Part shown: positions 34,063-36,936 of the stretch, in pieces | Layout of the letters: every line of letters starts with the position of its first letter | How positions within the stretch are numbered: the stretch's first letter is position 1 | NCBI GenBank assembly: GCA_021789215.1 | Contig: JAJYJS010000018.1 | Location: 1-36,936 of the forward strand | DNA: 36,936 nucleotides | Reading direction: 5' to 3' | From: Nitrospirota bacterium | GTDB taxonomy: Bacteria; Nitrospirota; Thermodesulfovibrionia; Thermodesulfovibrionales; JdFR-88 | Position numbers and translations under genes: made by a program | The notes under the pieces: generated by a model | What the model was told of the DNA's origin: nothing | What the model saw: the letters and a program-made list of their open reading frames with translations, nothing else | Databases searched by the model: none

Positions 34063-34884
34063 TTACATATAGCCCAGAGATCTGAGCTTGTCCATTACCT
34101 GTTCCTTGTCCCGCCCCCGTCCAACGCGCTCCGGCATATTCTCAAAGTCCTGCATCCAGGCCGGAATGTCCGATGCTTTCGAAGTCGCGCACCTGGCCCC
34201 AAGCGACCGGTAACCAAGTTTATAGAGCTTGTTGTATGGGATATCGTACTTGAATATGGCTATCCAGATGTCACGCTCGCCGAAGTGCAGAAGAGGATGT
34301 ATCCTGAAGTGCTCCGGGTTTGCTCTCGGACTGAAATATTCCTCTTCCTTCCTGGCCGACTGTTCATCCCATCTGATAGCGGTCGAAAGGGCCTTTATAT
34401 TGTTTTTAACGATGAACTCCCTCATGGGGATTGTTTTCATCAGGTGGTTGCAAACCGTGGAGTCCGGGACGAATTCGAAAGCCGGGTCCTGATGCCCCAT
34501 CTCCCGGAGGGCCGCCCTGTTGGCCTCGTTGAGGGAATCCGCAAAGATTGTTGCTCCTATATGACCGGCTTTTGAAAAAACATCGTAGTTTTTGAGAATG
34601 GCCACATCCAGCGACCATAATTTTTTAATATATGAGACAAACTCCGTTATTTCATCAAATACGTCCCCTTCGTCTATGAACATGCAAAGCGGAGTCTTGA
34701 CACCCATTTCGCCGCATACGCTTTTAAAAAGCCATAGACCGACGGTGCTGTCTTTCCCGCCTGTAATGGCCGCCGCTATTGCGTCAAGGCCGAACCTCCC
34801 GATAGCCTCCCTTATGACCGATTTCGATTTTTCCACCTTCTTTTCTATAGGAAGGTCCATAAGCAGCCTGTGTTCGTGGTCCAT
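34063..34884 (-). CDS. PP-loop ATP pyrophosphatase, CysD/CysH-like
   Basis: 273 residues. PP-loop ITGGKDSTV (about 40-48), IDEGDVFDE, then STAIRWDEQSARKEEEYFSP, IHPLLHFGERDIWIAIFKYD and IPYNKLYKLGYRSLGARCAT are the hallmarks of the PAPS-reductase/ATP-sulfurylase-subunit-2 family (PF01507). The C-terminus (RVGRGRDKEQ...LRSLGYM) resembles the CysD tail; the CysH redox Cys motif ECGIH is absent. No CysN partner or sulfotransferase gene is seen. It is the first gene after the main minus-strand promoter; GGGAGG lies 8 bases before ATG 34884. It may activate sulfate or adenylate another group for glycan modification. Confidence 0.8.
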   Translation of the reverse strand: MDHEHRLLMDLPIEKKVEKSKSVIREAIGRFGLDAIAAAITGGKDSTVGLWLFKSVCGEMGVKTPLCMFIDEGDVFDEITEFVSYIKKLWSLDVAILKNYDVFSKAGHIGATIFADSLNEANRAALREMGHQDPAFEFVPDSTVCNHLMKTIPMREFIVKNNIKALSTAIRWDEQSARKEEEYFSPRANPEHFRIHPLLHFGERDIWIAIFKYDIPYNKLYKLGYRSLGARCATSKASDIPAWMQDFENMPERVGRGRDKEQVMDKLRSLGYM

Positions 34885-34991
34885 ACTTTTTGCCTCCCAG
34901 CAAAATTTAAATTTGATCTAAGGCTGTCTGGCAGGGACTGTTTTTATCTGGATGCAATGCTAAAACTAAAGAAAAAGTGGATCACAGCCAA

Positions 34992-35020
34992 ATGATAATT
35001 CTATAACGAGGTCTCGTCAA
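34992..35020 (-). promoter_or_regulatory. Main sigma70-type promoter of the minus-strand glycan operon
   Basis: TTGACG (35020-35015), exactly 17 bases, then TATCAT (34997-34992), five of six matches in both boxes. It leads into a leader of about 100 bases before ATG 34884. It is the best promoter I found in the window and precedes about 22 kb of genes in one direction. Confidence 0.65.
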
Positions 35021-35026
35021 TAGATC

Positions 35027-35044
35027 ATTTTAATGGATTAAAAT
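35027..35044. promoter_or_regulatory. Perfect 18-bp palindrome next to the operon promoter
   Basis: ATTTTAAT-GG-ATTAAAAT lies 6 bases upstream of the -35 box (minus strand). It could be an operator or an AT-rich UP-like element. A GC hairpin (CCGGG 35047-35051 with CCCGG 35059-35063) is adjacent. Confidence 0.4.
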
Positions 35045-35141
35045 CCCCGGGCGATGTCCCCGGCCTGCTTGCCCACGGCTTGATTCTTCGGGTTTTTCTG
35101 AGCTTCAAATTGTCTTCAGATAATGATAGTATCTTAACGTT

Positions 35142-36404
35142 GTGGCGATTCCCTTAAAGTACATTTATATTAAAATTCTACATGGCAGTCCTCATCTTGC
35201 AGCCACGTTCCTCGTGTATCTGGTCCAGATCATCTGGTTTGCGAAGGCGTGGCGCTTGTCAGGTTCCGTCAGGCGGCCCTTATTGAGAATCCTGCTGCGC
35301 TCCCTTTGGGTTGCCGCAGCCCTGATTTTGATTGCCAGCGGCATAGACTCGCTTTCATCGAATATTTTCCCCCACCAGGGCTGGCCAGACTGGGTTTTGA
35401 CCGCATCCAGGGTTTGGCTGTTCGCATCTTTTTTGGGATTGCTGGCGATGGTAATGGTACGGATTACGGCAAAATTGGCGGTGTATGCACTACCTGCCAC
35501 CCGCCGGAACAGATTTGACCAGTCCCGGCGAAATTTTTTGCGATATGGCGTTTCCCTTGCTGGCAGTTCTCCATTCCTGGCTGCCGCGTACGGCTATAGC
35601 GCCAGACTGGAATACCGCATCATAAGAGCCCAGGTCCCTGTGGCGCATTTGCCTGAAAAACTGGATGGACTGAAGATCGCGCAACTCAGCGATATTCACA
35701 GGGGCGCTTTCATGCAGCGAGACGAGGTCCGGCGCGCGGTGGAAATGGCCAACCAATTACATCCTGATCTCATCGTGGTCACCGGTGATTTCATAAGCTG
35801 GAAGAATGACCCTCTTGAGGACTGTATTTTAGAGTTGAGCCGGTTGCGCGCCCCGCTGGGAGTATGGGGCTGCAATGGCAATCACGAGATATATGCCGGG
35901 ACGGAACATTTGTCCCAGGTGCTCTTTCACCGATATGGCATGAGGCTGCTGCGGCAGCAGAATGCCGAATTGCAATGGCACGGCGCTAAAATCAATCTGA
36001 TCGGGGTTGATTACCAGAGGCAGACAACCCCGAAGCAGCAAATGCTTGCCAGTTTAGAGTCCCTGATACAGAAGGACATGCCAAATATACTGCTTTCGCA
36101 CAACCCGAATTCCTTTTACCGGGCAGCTGAGCTGGGGATCGAACTTAGCCTGGCCGGGCATACTCATGGCGGTCAAATCCAGATTGCGGGTGATGACTTG
36201 AACCCTGCGCGCCTCTACACGGAATTTGTGGAAGGGGCATATCACCTTGCTCTTGGTGGAGATGCACAGAAATATAAAGCCGTCCAGCCCGGCCCTCAAA
36301 CGGCCACCCTGTACGTTAACAGGGGTCTGGGCACGATCTGGATTCCGGTGCGCCTTGGAGTTCCCCCTGAGATAACACTGCTCACTTTACGCCGGGCTGT
36401 TTGA
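35142..36404 (+). CDS. Membrane-anchored metallophosphoesterase (YaeI/LpxG-like family)
   Basis: 420 residues from GTG 35142, the only start after an in-frame stop at 35127; no clear ribosome-binding site. Three or four membrane helices (about 18-35, 50-68, 85-118) are followed by a Tat-like stretch SRRNFLRYGVSLAGSSPFLA (128-147). The phosphoesterase domain has SDIH (Asp184, His186), GDF (Asp216), GNHE (246-249), SHNP (His320) and GHTHGG (339-344), so the dimetal site is complete. Arg codons are mostly CGN here while AGG dominates in genes such as the exporter, hinting at a different origin. Substrates may be UDP-diacylglucosamine or other phosphate esters. Confidence 0.82.
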   Translation: MAIPLKYIYIKILHGSPHLAATFLVYLVQIIWFAKAWRLSGSVRRPLLRILLRSLWVAAALILIASGIDSLSSNIFPHQGWPDWVLTASRVWLFASFLGLLAMVMVRITAKLAVYALPATRRNRFDQSRRNFLRYGVSLAGSSPFLAAAYGYSARLEYRIIRAQVPVAHLPEKLDGLKIAQLSDIHRGAFMQRDEVRRAVEMANQLHPDLIVVTGDFISWKNDPLEDCILELSRLRAPLGVWGCNGNHEIYAGTEHLSQVLFHRYGMRLLRQQNAELQWHGAKINLIGVDYQRQTTPKQQMLASLESLIQKDMPNILLSHNPNSFYRAAELGIELSLAGHTHGGQIQIAGDDLNPARLYTEFVEGAYHLALGGDAQKYKAVQPGPQTATLYVNRGLGTIWIPVRLGVPPEITLLTLRRAV

Positions 36405-36685
36405 ACAAACTTTGAGAGAACTGTTTTGTTCTATCCCGGCGCCAAAAACCCTGACCGCCAGATTTGCAGCCTGACCGAAAGCCAAAGCATGCCGCTCAAG
36501 CAACCTCTCATTTTAAGCCTAGACTTCTCCCCAACTGCTCATTAGAAAATCCCCTTTAAAATTTTGGAAAAAGAACTTAAAATTTTAAAGGAGTTGCAGG
36601 CATGATTATCACAGTTTTTTCACAGTGGGCGGTTTTTGAAGCGAAAAGGGTCAGGAAAAATCTCCTAACCCATTGATTTTAAAAG
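36405..36685. other. Intergenic region with AT-rich hairpin; no convincing gene
   Basis: CTTTAAAATTTT (36554-36565) pairs perfectly with AAAATTTTAAAG (36579-36590). A second hairpin, GGGTCAGGA with TCCTAACCC (about 36648-36671, one mismatch), follows. A 24-codon frame (36602-36676) starts after AAAGGAG, but it has no known motif and overlaps the second hairpin. Confidence 0.4.
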
Positions 36686-36758
<73 letters not shown>

Positions 36759-36813
36759 GTTTCGCTAGTCTTTAATTATATATTCTGAATCCCCTTGATT
36801 TCAAGCCGTCGAC

Positions 36814-36936
36814 TTGCCTCATCAGAAATCTAAACGAAACCGATTCGTTGCCTCATTTAAGAATCTAAACGAAAATAGCCTCTTGGATTTCGATTCAGGA
36901 GGCGGGAATGGGGCTGACGATGGACGAGAAGAGGTC
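36814..36936 (+). mobile_element. Left end of an insertion sequence with start of its transposase gene
   Basis: Two terminal units, TTGCCTCATCAGAAATCTAA... (36814-36839) and a similar one at 36848-36874, are inverted matches to 94-120 and 59-83. A strong AGGAGG (36897-36902) precedes ATG 36908, and the frame MGLTMDEKR runs off the window. The first residues resemble the 'LTMxEKxxV' start I associate with one group of DDE/integrase-type transposases, but ten residues cannot fix the family. Confidence 0.65.

Noticed and set aside
22249-34884. Shared C-terminal 'L..LGY(L/M)' tail on two AlkP-type proteins and the PP-loop protein as a common docking tag
   Set aside because: The PP-loop tail is explained by homology to the CysD C-terminus, so only the two AlkP paralogues truly share it, and they share it by descent.
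12723-34884. Exosortase/PEP-CTERM type locus
   Set aside because: Acyl ligase and carrier genes occur in such loci, but no exosortase, PrsK/PrsR or PEP-CTERM protein is visible here.
36602-36676. 24-codon reading frame after AAAGGAG
   Set aside because: No recognisable motif, it overlaps a hairpin, and it is too short to support without conservation data.

Overview
The window (36,936 bases) looks like a chromosomal segment of a Gram-negative bacterium. It has outer-membrane lipoproteins, TolC-type proteins, a beta-barrel precursor and an HU protein. Heavy use of AGG for Arg and ATA for Ile in most genes, a DUF362 ferredoxin and short GC-rich palindromic repeats fit Nitrospirota or Desulfobacterota. 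That placement is an impression from gene content; no rRNA or other marker is present. Both ends run into the same type of insertion sequence. The right end of one copy occupies about 1-120 and the left end of another about 36,814-36,936, both pointing rightwards.

Left third. 226-4640 is a complete DevCAB/MacB-type ABC exporter with its own NodT-type outer-membrane lipoprotein, closed by a terminator. It is followed by a convergent outer-membrane beta-barrel precursor (4681-5523), an HU-type DNA-binding protein (5640-5927) and a DUF362 protein with two [4Fe-4S] motifs (5958-7034). 7.1-12.7 kb is a repeat-rich accessory patch. It holds a kelch fragment and four paralogous exported TIM-barrel proteins that look like glycoside hydrolases. 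One is plus-strand with a plain signal peptide and three are minus-strand lipoproteins. Two of the lipoproteins share an apparently identical segment of about 890 bp but have unrelated linkers. Palindromic repeats, two minus-strand terminators and a perfect CRP/FNR-like palindrome lie between them.

Right two thirds. From 34,884 back to 12,723 every gene is on the minus strand with short gaps or overlaps, preceded by a good sigma70-type promoter at about 35,020-34,992. In transcription order the genes are: CysD/CysH-like PP-loop protein, AlkP-superfamily phosphodiesterase, GT9-GT2-PilZ fusion, acyl/peptidyl carrier protein, acyl-CoA-dehydrogenase-like flavoprotein, ureohydrolase with a Cys at a metal-ligand position, stand-alone amino-acid adenylating ligase, CysE-like acyltransferase, two more AlkP-superfamily proteins, GT4 glycosyltransferase, HlyD-type adaptor, TolC-type protein, Wzx-type flippase, TPR membrane protein, and a very large GT-C glycosyltransferase with extra-cytoplasmic jelly-roll domains.

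Main interpretation. This reads as a c-di-GMP-responsive glycan biosynthesis and export locus containing a built-in module for a carrier-bound acyl group. The ligase pocket residues, read by hand, are close to the code I recall for L-prolyl-AMP ligases. The flavoprotein lacks the usual C-terminal catalytic Glu but has a Glu in the position used by isovaleryl-CoA and prolyl-carrier dehydrogenases. Together with the carrier protein this suggests Pro to pyrrole-2-carboxyl chemistry, as in pyoluteorin and aminocoumarin pathways, placed in a polysaccharide locus. This is inference and has not been shown. The far right holds a metallophosphoesterase (35142-36404), a tRNA-Lys(CTT) and the second insertion-sequence end.
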